In this document: positions 1 to 8,158 of the stretch, in pieces
How the letters are laid out: each line of letters begins with the position of its first letter
Numbering within the stretch: the first letter of the stretch is position 1
Assembly: GCA_015231705.1 (NCBI GenBank)
Contig: JADGBC010000007.1
Span: forward strand, 1 to 45,923
DNA from: Desulfamplus sp.
GTDB lineage: Bacteria > Desulfobacterota > Desulfobacteria > Desulfobacterales > Desulfobacteraceae
Length of the DNA: 45,923 nucleotides
Direction of reading: 5' to 3'
Made by a program: the position numbers and the translations under genes
Notes under the pieces: generated by a model
The model's input: the letters and a program-made list of their open reading frames with translations, nothing else
Databases searched by the model: none
What the model was told of the DNA's origin: nothing

Positions 1-126
1 AATAAACTTCACCCCTTCGCAACTATCAGCTCTTTTATCTCTCTGACAGCTCCTGTGAATTGAACCACAGGTCATTTCCGTTTTATCCTCCGCTCCGTTA
101 CCGGGTTTCATTGGCGGAAACTTCAT
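1..126 (-). CDS. N-terminal start of the intron-encoded protein (partial, runs off window)
   Basis: Minus-strand frame from 126 is open to base 1: MKFPPMKPGNGAEDKTEMTCGSIHRSCQRDKRADSCEGVKFI. Confidence 0.45.
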   Translation of the reverse strand, partial: MKFPPMKPGNGAEDKTEMTCGSIHRSCQRDKRADSCEGVKFI

Positions 127-495
127 TGCTACTACGGGCTCATCTGCCACCCTGCAAAGCATCTTGCCCTTCTTGAATATCTTCTTGTCAGGCAATATCC
201 TTATTACTTTAGAACTCTACAGGGCTTCCCCGGTTAATGACTGTTCCCTGTGAATAATTCCATCCTCAAGCACTTCAGCAGTCTGTCTGAGTATCGGGCT
301 TTGCCCTATTTTGCAGGCTTACCCACTGCTTCAGCCGAATCAGGTTCGCTTTCGCTATGTACTATTCACTTCTTATCGCTTCCTTCAGACCCTTCCGTTA
401 CCAGAAACGCCCTTGCGATTCAGATTGATTTCCCCTCAGACGGGGTATCTCCACTCTCTTTCAAGTGGACGGGGTTACAGCTTTGCCGGGCAAAC
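1..495 (-). mobile_element. 5' part of a group II intron (probably class C), truncated by the window edge
   Basis: Minus strand begins GTTTGCCCGGCAAAGC and runs through a structured non-coding region to ...GAGCCCGTAGTAGCAATGAAGTTTCCGCCAATGAAACCC..., which resembles the segment before a group II intron-encoded protein. It starts just after a U-tract terminator hairpin. Confidence 0.65.
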
Positions 496-529
496 AAAAA
501 AGGGTTCAACCAAAACTGGCTAAACCCTT
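496..529 (-). terminator. Rho-independent terminator downstream of tRNA-Leu
   Basis: Minus strand AAGGGTTTAGCCAGTTTTGGTTGAACCCTTTTTT: near-complete stem followed by a T-run. Confidence 0.8.
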
Positions 530-539
530 GAATTTACTA

Positions 540-626
540 TGGTGCCGGAGGCGAGACTTGAACTCGCACACCCTTGCGGGCGGAGGATTTTGAGTCCTCT
601 GCGTCTACCAGTTCCACCACTCCGGC
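540..626 (-). tRNA. tRNA-Leu(CAA)
   Basis: Minus strand GCCGGAGTGGTGGAACTGGTAGACGCAGAGGACTCAAAATCCTCCGCCCGCAAGGGTGTGCGAGTTCAAGTCTCGCCTCCGGCACCA. Class II tRNA with 7-bp acceptor stem, long variable arm, anticodon CAA and encoded CCA. Confidence 0.95.
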
Positions 627-698
627 GTTATTTATACAGTGCCTTTTTAAGATAAACACTCCTTCTTGTCAACAGATTCCTGACACTATCCATAAAAA

Positions 699-1586
699 TT
701 AATCATTGCAGGCTTTCAGGCTGCCTGCTGACTTACTGCAATATCTGATTGCCTTGATGACTTCATCACGGCTGATCTCACCCTCCCGCACAATCTTGAC
801 CGGATCGCATGTGACATCAACAACAGTGGAGCCGATACCCCCTTTGAGGATTCCGCTGTCAAGTACCATATCAACATGGCTTAAAATATCAGGATCAAGC
901 ATAGCGATCTCCTTGCATCCAGCCTTACCAGAAATATTGGCACTGGTGCCGGTGATGGGGCTGCCTACCTGCCTGACTAATGATCTGGCAACCGGATGGC
1001 CTGGCATCCTGATACCAATCTTCCCTGTCCCTGCAGTAAGAGCCTTTGGCAAATCGTCAATAGCATTAAATACAAGGGTAATGTTTCCTGGCCAGAATTT
1101 TTCTATCAATGAGAGGGCAGAGGCTGTCAAATATCTCTTTACCATGAAAATACCCCCCTGATTTTCATAATTCGGGGGGGCATAATAATGGCCATGAAGG
1201 TTTGTTTTTTGTTTCAGAGGTGATCCATTCAACCCTGACTGAATCTCCTCTGACTGAATCTCCCCTGATTGAAACGATGATCTGTTTTCTGAAACAGGCT
1301 TTACAAGCAGATCAAGCTGGCTGATATCGTCGATAAGAACAAGAAGCGGATTGGTCAACGGTCTCTGCTTGATCTCAAACACCCGTTGTACTGCCGCCGG
1401 GTTCAAGGCATCAGCCGCAAGCCCGTAAAGACATTTTGCAGGAAAGACAACAACTCCGCCGACATGGATAATATTTGCAGCTTTTCTGATTATGTCAAAA
1501 CAGCGATCAGATTCAGATAAATCAAAACAGTGATCAGATGCAAACAAAGAGGCAATGTCAGCAACTTTATCCATCTTGCCACCCAT
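699..1586 (-). CDS. tsaC: L-threonylcarbamoyladenylate synthase (Sua5/YciO/YrdC family) with an internal insertion
   Basis: GGVVVFPAKCLYGLAADALNPAAVQRVFEIKQRP, KFWPGNITLVF, GIRMPGHPVARSLV and PITGTSANISG motifs. Confidence 0.9.
   Translation of the reverse strand: MGGKMDKVADIASLFASDHCFDLSESDRCFDIIRKAANIIHVGGVVVFPAKCLYGLAADALNPAAVQRVFEIKQRPLTNPLLVLIDDISQLDLLVKPVSENRSSFQSGEIQSEEIQSGLNGSPLKQKTNLHGHYYAPPNYENQGGIFMVKRYLTASALSLIEKFWPGNITLVFNAIDDLPKALTAGTGKIGIRMPGHPVARSLVRQVGSPITGTSANISGKAGCKEIAMLDPDILSHVDMVLDSGILKGGIGSTVVDVTCDPVKIVREGEISRDEVIKAIRYCSKSAGSLKACND
1138..1203 (+). repeat. Palindromic interspersed repeat (family C) inside tsaC
   Basis: TTTACCATGAAAATACCCCCCTGATTTTCATAATTCGGGG...GGCCATGAAGGTTT; similar to 16121-16190 (inverted), 32527-32590 and 36531-36594. 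Confidence 0.7.
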
Positions 1587-1591
1587 TCATC

Positions 1592-3358
1592 TTACCACCC
1601 AAGGGTTTCAGCCTTTTTATTGACCGTGTCTGCCATATCTTTTTTGTATTTATCAAGTTTTGCAGCAAGCTCGCAATCAGAGACAGAAAGTATCTGTGCT
1701 GCAAGCACTCCGGCATTTATGGCACCAGGTTTGCCAATAGCCAGCGTTGCCACAGGCACTCCAGGCGGCATCTGCACAGTTGAAAGCAGAGAATCTAAGC
1801 CCTGAAGAGCAGATGAGTCAATCGGAACACCAAGAACCGGCAACGTGGTATGGGCGGCAAGTACCCCTGCAAGGTGGGCAGCATGTCCTGCTCCGGCAAT
1901 AATAACTCCCATTCCTTTTTTACGAGCATTTTTTGCAAAGGCTTCCGCTCTTGCGGGAGTTCTGTGGGCAGATGCAACAGTCACTTCATATGGGATATCA
2001 AATTTTTTAAGTATCTTAAGTGCCTCTTCCATGACAGGCAGATCTGAATCACTTCCCATTATAACCCCAACTCTTGGTGGAACAGAGATTCTTGCAATGG
2101 CTTTGGCTCCAATGTCCTTGCGGTAAAAACAGCCTTTCCATGAAATCTTGTCGCATGCATCATATGCTTTATCCATAGCATCCTTAATGCCATCTCCAAG
2201 AGCTGTAACACCAAGGACTCTGCCTCCATTGGTTTTGATCTGCCCATTTTCAAGTGTTGTACCAGCATGAAATACAATCGTGTCTGAAATTGTGTCTGCC
2301 TGATCAAGACCCTTAATCACATCACCCTTTTCATAAGATCCTGGATATCCTCCTGCTGCCATTACAACGCACATGGTGCTTCTGGGGTCAATTTCGGTTT
2401 TGAATCTGTGGAGCGTGCCATCTACACAGGCCTCCATCAAAGGCACAAGATCACTTTTAAGCCGCATCAAAATAGGCTGTGTTTCTGGATCACCAAGTCT
2501 TACGTTGAATTCAAGAACCTTTATCTGCTCTTTATGGATCATAAGACCTGCATAGAGAACCCCTTTAAATGGAATTCCCTCGGCAGCCATAGCTTTTACT
2601 GCTGGAACCATGATCTCGTTCATTGCTCTTCTTCTGAGCATGAAATCAAGAACTGGTGCAGGAGAGTAAGCCCCCATTCCACCAGTGTTTGGACCCTGAT
2701 CATTATCAAATATCCTTTTGTGATCCTGGGAAGTTGGAAGTGGAAGAACAGTTTTGCCATCGGTCAGGGCGATAAATGAAGCCTCTTCACCCACCAGACA
2801 CTCCTCCACCACAACAAGAGATCCGGCATCTCCAAAAATACCGCCCTTCATCATGTCATCCAGTGCTTTAAAAGCCTCATCTTCAGACGCACAGACAAAA
2901 ACCCCTTTTCCAGATGCAAGGCCATCTGCCTTTACAACCAAAGGTGCACCAATCTGTTTTACATAGAGTTTTGCTCTCTCAATGTCAGTAAAAGATTTTC
3001 CTCTGGCTGTTGGGATGTTGTATTTTTCCATGATATTTTTGGCAAAAATTTTACTTGCCTCAAGTTGAGCCGCTTTTTTTGAAGGGCCAAATGCCTTTAA
3101 ACCCCTTGATTCAAAAAGATCGACAATTCCTGCTGCCAGTGGTGCTTCAGGCCCAACAACAGTAAGATCAATGTTCTTCTCCTTTGCAAATGCAGCAAGA
3201 GCCTCAATATCATCAGAACCTATCGCAATATTCTGTGCAAGAGTTGATGTGCCAGCGTTTCCAGGTGCACAATAAATCTTTTTTACAGCATCGCTTTTAG
3301 ATATTTTCCAGACAAGAGCGTGCTCTCTGCCGCCGCTTCCCACAACTAAAATGTTCAT
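1592..3358 (-). CDS. Fusion of phosphoribosylamine--glycine ligase (PurD) and N5-CAIR mutase (PurE)
   Basis: N-terminal MNILVVGSGGREHALVWK...GPNTGGMGAYSPAP...FNVRLGDPETQ (PurD), then VGVIMGSDSDLPVMEEA...ASAHRTP...GAGHAAHLAGVLAAHT (PurE), in one uninterrupted frame. Confidence 0.93.
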   Translation of the reverse strand: MNILVVGSGGREHALVWKISKSDAVKKIYCAPGNAGTSTLAQNIAIGSDDIEALAAFAKEKNIDLTVVGPEAPLAAGIVDLFESRGLKAFGPSKKAAQLEASKIFAKNIMEKYNIPTARGKSFTDIERAKLYVKQIGAPLVVKADGLASGKGVFVCASEDEAFKALDDMMKGGIFGDAGSLVVVEECLVGEEASFIALTDGKTVLPLPTSQDHKRIFDNDQGPNTGGMGAYSPAPVLDFMLRRRAMNEIMVPAVKAMAAEGIPFKGVLYAGLMIHKEQIKVLEFNVRLGDPETQPILMRLKSDLVPLMEACVDGTLHRFKTEIDPRSTMCVVMAAGGYPGSYEKGDVIKGLDQADTISDTIVFHAGTTLENGQIKTNGGRVLGVTALGDGIKDAMDKAYDACDKISWKGCFYRKDIGAKAIARISVPPRVGVIMGSDSDLPVMEEALKILKKFDIPYEVTVASAHRTPARAEAFAKNARKKGMGVIIAGAGHAAHLAGVLAAHTTLPVLGVPIDSSALQGLDSLLSTVQMPPGVPVATLAIGKPGAINAGVLAAQILSVSDCELAAKLDKYKKDMADTVNKKAETLGW

Positions 3359-3507
3359 TTTTTTATTTCTCCATGGTTTGATAAATTTTATTTTGTAGCA
3401 TGTTGATATGCCAAATACTTTTTTATAAAAAAGTCTCTGTAAGTATCTGTTTTATAAAGACTTAGATTTTTTAGATTGTGGCGGTAATCCGCCATGTAGG
3501 TTATATT

Positions 3508-4437
3508 TCACTGCTCCATTGCCAATGCTATAAGCCTGTCAAGTATCTGTGTGAATGAGTATCCGGCAACCTTTGCAGATTGAGGATAGAGGCTTGTAGC
3601 AGTCATTCCTGGGATGGTGTTGGTCTCAAGCAGGTAAATGTCTCCATTGGACAAGATCATATCGCTTCTGCTGTACCCTTTTAGAAACAGGGCACGATGG
3701 GCTGCAAGTGCATATTCTTGAACCTTGTCTCTTATCTCGTCATCAATTCGGGCAGGGCATATCTCTTCTGTTGCCCCTTTAAGATACTTTGCGTTGTAGT
3801 CAAAAAACTCGTATCCCTCTCCCGGGATGATCTCAATTACAGGAAGAGCTTCAAGCTCACGGTTGCCAAGAACGCCACAAGTCAGCTCCACCCCCTTTAT
3901 ATAGGATTCAAGAAGCAAATTGTTGTCGAACAGAAGAGCCTTTTCAACTGATGGAGCAATATCACTCTCTTTTTTTACAATCGACATACCCACGCTTGAG
4001 CCTGCACATACAGGTTTAATAACCATCGGCAGTCCAATCTTGTTCACCCATGCATCAGTTTCCACGATCTCTCCCTTTGAGAATGGGATATAGGGCGGGA
4101 CAGGAATATTTGCGTGTTCATACATCTTCTTTGCGGCAAGTTTGTTCATGGCCAGAGCACTTCCCAATACTCCGGCACCTTGATACGGAATTTTAAGAAG
4201 ATCAAGAAGACCCTGAACCGTACCATCTTCTCCATTAGGGCCGTGGAGAATCAAGAGAGCAACATCAATGGCAGGTGCATCTTCCACGATTTTTTGCAGA
4301 TCTGTTTTTGGGTCGTATCTTACAATATCGTATTTAGACTTATCTAAGGCTTCATAAACCTGTTTGCCACTGCTTAAAGATACTTCCCTTTCAGATGAAT
4401 CACCACCGGATAAAAGAGCCAGTCTTATCTTTCCCAT
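3508..4437 (-). CDS. ddl: D-alanine--D-alanine ligase
   Basis: ALLSGGDSSEREVSLSSG, LHGPNGEDGTVQGLL, PVCAGSSVGMSIV and LLETNTIPGMTATSLYP motifs. Confidence 0.93.
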   Translation of the reverse strand: MGKIRLALLSGGDSSEREVSLSSGKQVYEALDKSKYDIVRYDPKTDLQKIVEDAPAIDVALLILHGPNGEDGTVQGLLDLLKIPYQGAGVLGSALAMNKLAAKKMYEHANIPVPPYIPFSKGEIVETDAWVNKIGLPMVIKPVCAGSSVGMSIVKKESDIAPSVEKALLFDNNLLLESYIKGVELTCGVLGNRELEALPVIEIIPGEGYEFFDYNAKYLKGATEEICPARIDDEIRDKVQEYALAAHRALFLKGYSRSDMILSNGDIYLLETNTIPGMTATSLYPQSAKVAGYSFTQILDRLIALAMEQ

Positions 4438-4463
4438 GATACTACTCCTTATTAATTGAATAT

Positions 4464-4711
4464 TTTACCGTGAAAATGGATCACATTTTTATATTACTCA
4501 AAGTCAACACCTATCGATTCCTAAGCCTTGTCAACACTGTCAGAATCAGGATATTGAGGATGAAAGGATTTACAGGATCTAATCCTTTTTCATCCTGTAA
4601 ATCCTGAGCATCCTGATTCAGACAGATGCTAATATGCCCAGCAAACAATAGCAAGGTGTCGTTTTTGATATATTATCATGAAAATCATGAGGGGTATTTT
4701 TACGGTAAATT
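4464..4711 (-). repeat. Composite MITE-like palindromic element A, copy 1
   Basis: Ends ATTTTACCGTGAAAAT and ATTTTTACGGTAAATT are near-inverted. The core ...TGTCTGAATCAGGAT..ATTTACAGGATG...TCCTGTAAATCCTTTCATCC...ATCCTGATTC.. is shared with 15862-16062 in the opposite orientation. Confidence 0.75.
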
Positions 4712-5323
4712 GTCTGTAATACTCTTTGTTTCAAACAGAATCCGTTTTTTTGCCATGTGATACTCTTCATCGTCAATGAGATTCTTTTTATATAAACCTG
4801 CAAGTTCTGACAGACGCCTCTCAATGTTGGTATCGCCCGATTCAAGCCTTGGGGTATGATATCCACCATGATTGTGATATCCATCACCATGTTCATGATA
4901 CTCACCATGACCAGATGCTTGGTTCCTGCCAGACGTTGTATCATGATCCAGCAAATTGCCCCCCTCTCCTGCTGGCAGGAGATTGCCTGCCTGCAGCATA
5001 TTCCCTCCTGGAGCACTCAGTTTGAAGGATGCCAATCCACCCAGAAGTTTGATTTCAACATTGCGGTTTTGAAATGCAGGATGCGAAAGAACATCTTTGA
5101 TATCAGTTGATGAGCGTTTGATTCTAAGATAAAAAATCCAGAACAGGGCGATCACTGCTGCTGCGATACCACCCATTATCCAGGGCAGATACTGATATAC
5201 CCCTTTGAACAGAACCACAGTTACTCCGGCACCTGCTACAAGAGCTATGTGGAGCAAAAGTACAAAATATGCGGCAAAAAGGCTTTTAAAAATACCTTCC
5301 TTGTCCGTTGGTTTAAATTTCAT
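4700..5323 (-). CDS. Membrane protein with His-rich linker and SHOCT-like C-terminus
   Basis: Two hydrophobic N-terminal segments, GHGEYHEHGDGYHNHGGYH, and a C-terminal ERRLSELAGLYKKNLIDDEEYHMAKKRIL SHOCT-like segment. Confidence 0.65.
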   Translation of the reverse strand: MKFKPTDKEGIFKSLFAAYFVLLLHIALVAGAGVTVVLFKGVYQYLPWIMGGIAAAVIALFWIFYLRIKRSSTDIKDVLSHPAFQNRNVEIKLLGGLASFKLSAPGGNMLQAGNLLPAGEGGNLLDHDTTSGRNQASGHGEYHEHGDGYHNHGGYHTPRLESGDTNIERRLSELAGLYKKNLIDDEEYHMAKKRILFETKSITDNLP

Positions 5324-5748
5324 GACATCCTTTTTAAAAGTTTTTGTCTGTATTGTGATGGAAAAGCAGCAGAATAAGTGCTGTTTCCACGGCTGTTGTT
5401 TAGTTTGAGCATAAGAAAATCAAGTTTTTTCCTGACTTCCGACCTTCTCTTGATCTCAGCCTCTGACAGAGTTCTGCCGTGTGGCTGCTTTTCTCCATCT
5501 TCCTGATGCTTATTGTCATCCATGGATTGGAGCAGTTCTTCAAGTTTTTTGATCTCGTTTCTGATCTCAACCTCAGGAGGAACAAAACCTGAGTTCTTTA
5601 AGACACGGTAGGCCATTCTGAAATCTTCAGGTATGGCCATATCATCAAGATTCAGTGGTTTGCCCTGACCCGGCAGATTGTCCAGATCCCCGTTTTTCTG
5701 TGCTTTTAATATTCTCTCTTCAACCAGAGCATCAAATCCTGGAAGCAT
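5320..5748 (-). CDS. DUF1992 (DnaJC28-like conserved domain) protein
   Basis: ALVEERILKAQKNGDLDNLPGQGKPLNLDDMAIPEDFRMAYRVLKNSGFVPPEVEIRNEI is the DUF1992 signature. Confidence 0.88.
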   Translation of the reverse strand: MLPGFDALVEERILKAQKNGDLDNLPGQGKPLNLDDMAIPEDFRMAYRVLKNSGFVPPEVEIRNEIKKLEELLQSMDDNKHQEDGEKQPHGRTLSEAEIKRRSEVRKKLDFLMLKLNNSRGNSTYSAAFPSQYRQKLLKRMS

Positions 5749-6116
5749 ATTGATATCTTTCCTTCATTGTCCTTTTTTGACCAAATTTTTAAGCCAGAGC
5801 ATTCAAGATTTCTTGCCGGACAGCATTGAAAGGCAGCAAGGTGAATCATGAAAATGCAAGGTAATCATGAAAACGATTGATATTATAAATATGAAAATAG
5901 TTGATATTATAAAAAAGACCTTCTGTTTGCAAGATAAAAGCATGTGGATCAATGTATGCGGTTTAGTTGTTGACAATAAGAGTCATTTTACAATAAGAGT
6001 TTTAAAAAAAGAGTTGGTTAAAATAAAAATGCTTCTCTCTTCATTATGTAAGGACAAAATAAGAAGATATGCATTTTCAGACTAAATAGACAAAAAGCAT
6101 TATTAAAGGGGAAATT

Positions 6117-7778
6117 ATGAATCTTAGAAACTGGAAGATTGGAACAAAGATTGGAGCCGGATTCTTTTTGATGATTTGCATGGCTGCTGTTATCAGTTAT
6201 GTCGGCACACTTAAAACAAAACAGGTAGGTGATACTCTGAATAAGCTCTACAAACATCCACATACAGTTATAACGACTATGCTGAAAATCGAGGGAACAG
6301 TTACAAAGATGCGACTCTCAATGAGATATTTTAGGTTTGCAAAGAGCGATGAGGATTTCAGAAAAATGGAAAAACAGCTTTCTGAATATGAAGACGAGGT
6401 GATGAAAGACTATGATATCCTGAAAGAACGTTTTCTGGGTGACCAGAAGATGATCAACGATTTTTTGGAGATCTTCAACGGTTGGAAAGAACACAGGGAT
6501 AAGGAGATAGCCCTGGTCAAAACAGGCAAGATCGAGGAGGCGGATGATGTTGCAGAGAAAGAAGTGATACCTCATGCCGAAAAAATTAGTTCAGCCATCA
6601 AAGATATTATTGATTTTGCTGAAAAGAAACTTGTAGATTTCATGGCTTCATCAAAAAATCATATCTCAAATGCCGTTATCCAAAGCTATCTGATCTTGGT
6701 AGTTGCCGTGGTTGCAGGTTTGCTGCTTGCCTTTTTTATAACCAGAGGAATTACAAAACCGCTCTCCAAAGCTCTTGATATGGCAAACTCAATGGCAAAG
6801 GGTGATTTTACTATAAGGATTGAAAACAACAGAAAAGATGAAGTTGGACAACTGGTTGATGCACTAAACACGATGGAAGATAGCCTTAAAGGAGTTATTC
6901 AAAATATAATAAATAGCGTAAAAACCCTTTCTGAATCTTCCACTCTTTTGACAGATATCTCTAATGTCATGGCATCAGGTGCGGAAGAGACAGCTTCTCA
7001 GGCTAACTCTGTTGCAAGTGCAGTGGAGCAGATGAGTTCCAACATGACCTCTGTCGCCTCTGCCATGGAGGAGTCAACCACCACAATCAGCATGATATCG
7101 ACCGCGGCTGAAGAGATGTCATCAACTATCAATGAGATCGCAAAGAGTTCTGGTCAGGGCAGAACCATTGCCAATGACGCTGTTACAAAGGCAAAAAATA
7201 CCACACAGAGAGTAGAGGAGCTTGGAGAGGCTGCCAAATTAGTCGGCAAAGTTACCGAGACAATAACCGATATTTCTGAGCAGACAAATCTTCTTGCTCT
7301 TAATGCCACCATAGAGGCTGCAAGGGCAGGTGAGGCAGGCAAGGGATTTGCGGTTGTGGCAAATGAGATCAAGGATCTTGCAAGACAGACCGCACAGGCA
7401 ACCCAGGAGATCAAAAAGAATATTGAGGGGATGCAAAATTCTACTTTGACATCAATTCAGGAGATCAAGGCTATATCTGCTATCATTAATGATATCAATG
7501 ATATTTCAGCAGGAATTGCCGCTGCTGTGGAAGAGCAGTCTGCGGCTACAAGCGAGATTACACGAAATGTGCGTGAGGCATCAGAAGGTATGGCAGAGGT
7601 CAATGAAAATGTGGCTCAGGTTTCTGACGTTACAAGAGATGTGGCGGAAAATGTGGCTGGTGTCAGTCAGGTCGCAGGAGAGATGGCTGAAAACAGCAGC
7701 CAGATCAACACAAATTCCGTTGAGCTTTCAAGGCTTGCACAACAACTGAACAATATTGTTTCCGGATTTAAAATTTGA
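6117..7778 (+). CDS. Methyl-accepting chemotaxis protein
   Basis: N-terminal TM, 4-helix sensor, second TM, HAMP, and the hairpin-tip motif [38 protein letters not shown] (as DISEQTNLL...). Confidence 0.95.
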   Translation: MNLRNWKIGTKIGAGFFLMICMAAVISYVGTLKTKQVGDTLNKLYKHPHTVITTMLKIEGTVTKMRLSMRYFRFAKSDEDFRKMEKQLSEYEDEVMKDYDILKERFLGDQKMINDFLEIFNGWKEHRDKEIALVKTGKIEEADDVAEKEVIPHAEKISSAIKDIIDFAEKKLVDFMASSKNHISNAVIQSYLILVVAVVAGLLLAFFITRGITKPLSKALDMANSMAKGDFTIRIENNRKDEVGQLVDALNTMEDSLKGVIQNIINSVKTLSESSTLLTDISNVMASGAEETASQANSVASAVEQMSSNMTSVASAMEESTTTISMISTAAEEMSSTINEIAKSSGQGRTIANDAVTKAKNTTQRVEELGEAAKLVGKVTETITDISEQTNLLALNATIEAARAGEAGKGFAVVANEIKDLARQTAQATQEIKKNIEGMQNSTLTSIQEIKAISAIINDINDISAGIAAAVEEQSAATSEITRNVREASEGMAEVNENVAQVSDVTRDVAENVAGVSQVAGEMAENSSQINTNSVELSRLAQQLNNIVSGFKI

Positions 7779-7917
7779 TCACATTACAGTCGGTAACTCT
7801 GTACAGTCGGCGTAAATCTTATTACGCTTATTAGAGTCGATTCTTCCATATTCATATGGATATTCGGCACAAAAAAGCAACAATAACTTATGCCAAGCTG
7901 TAGTAGTAGTAGTAGTA

Positions 7918-8009
7918 GTTCTTCAAGTTTAAATTGTCGGGTGGAATTTGCAAACTCTCCATTTTTTTAGTAGGTTTCTACCCACCCGACAGTCAAACCT
8001 TGAAAGAAC
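7918..8009. repeat. Long imperfect inverted repeat / hairpin downstream of the MCP gene
   Basis: Perfect inner GTCGGGTGG (7936-7944) / CCACCCGAC (7982-7990); imperfect outer GTTCTTCAAGTTT / AAACCTTGAAAGAAC. Confidence 0.7.
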
Positions 8010-8048
8010 ACTCACACATATCGTATGTAAAATGAGAAGTTATAAGTC

Positions 8049-8136
8049 ATGTTACGCACCACCCTTGACAAATAAGGGCTTTCCATGGTTGTTAAAATCT
8101 CAAGACCATTGATTTTGCGTATGCACTGCGTAACAT
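8049..8136. repeat. Small MITE-like element with 10-bp terminal inverted repeats
   Basis: ATGTTACGCA at 8049-8058 and TGCGTAACAT at 8127-8136. Confidence 0.55.
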
Positions 8137-8158
8137 CACGTTATAATTAATGAGCAGA

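Noticed and set aside
250-531. Plus-strand ORFs 250..531 and 311..523
   Set aside because: Antisense to the group II intron and the tRNA terminator; no recognisable protein.
706-1161. 151-aa plus-strand ORF and many other 60-180 aa plus ORFs over 0.7-22 kb
   Set aside because: They lie antisense to clear conserved genes (tsaC, purDE, ddl, sensors, kinases) and have no RBS or domain motifs.
3480-3498. Small hairpin TGGCGGTAATCCGCCA between ddl and purDE
   Set aside because: Short stem without a T-tract; not enough to call a terminator or riboswitch.
5867-6085. Possible 72-aa ORF upstream of the MCP gene
   Set aside because: AT-rich tandem repeat makes it open by chance; weak RBS-like sequence only. 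Kept as a repeat observation.
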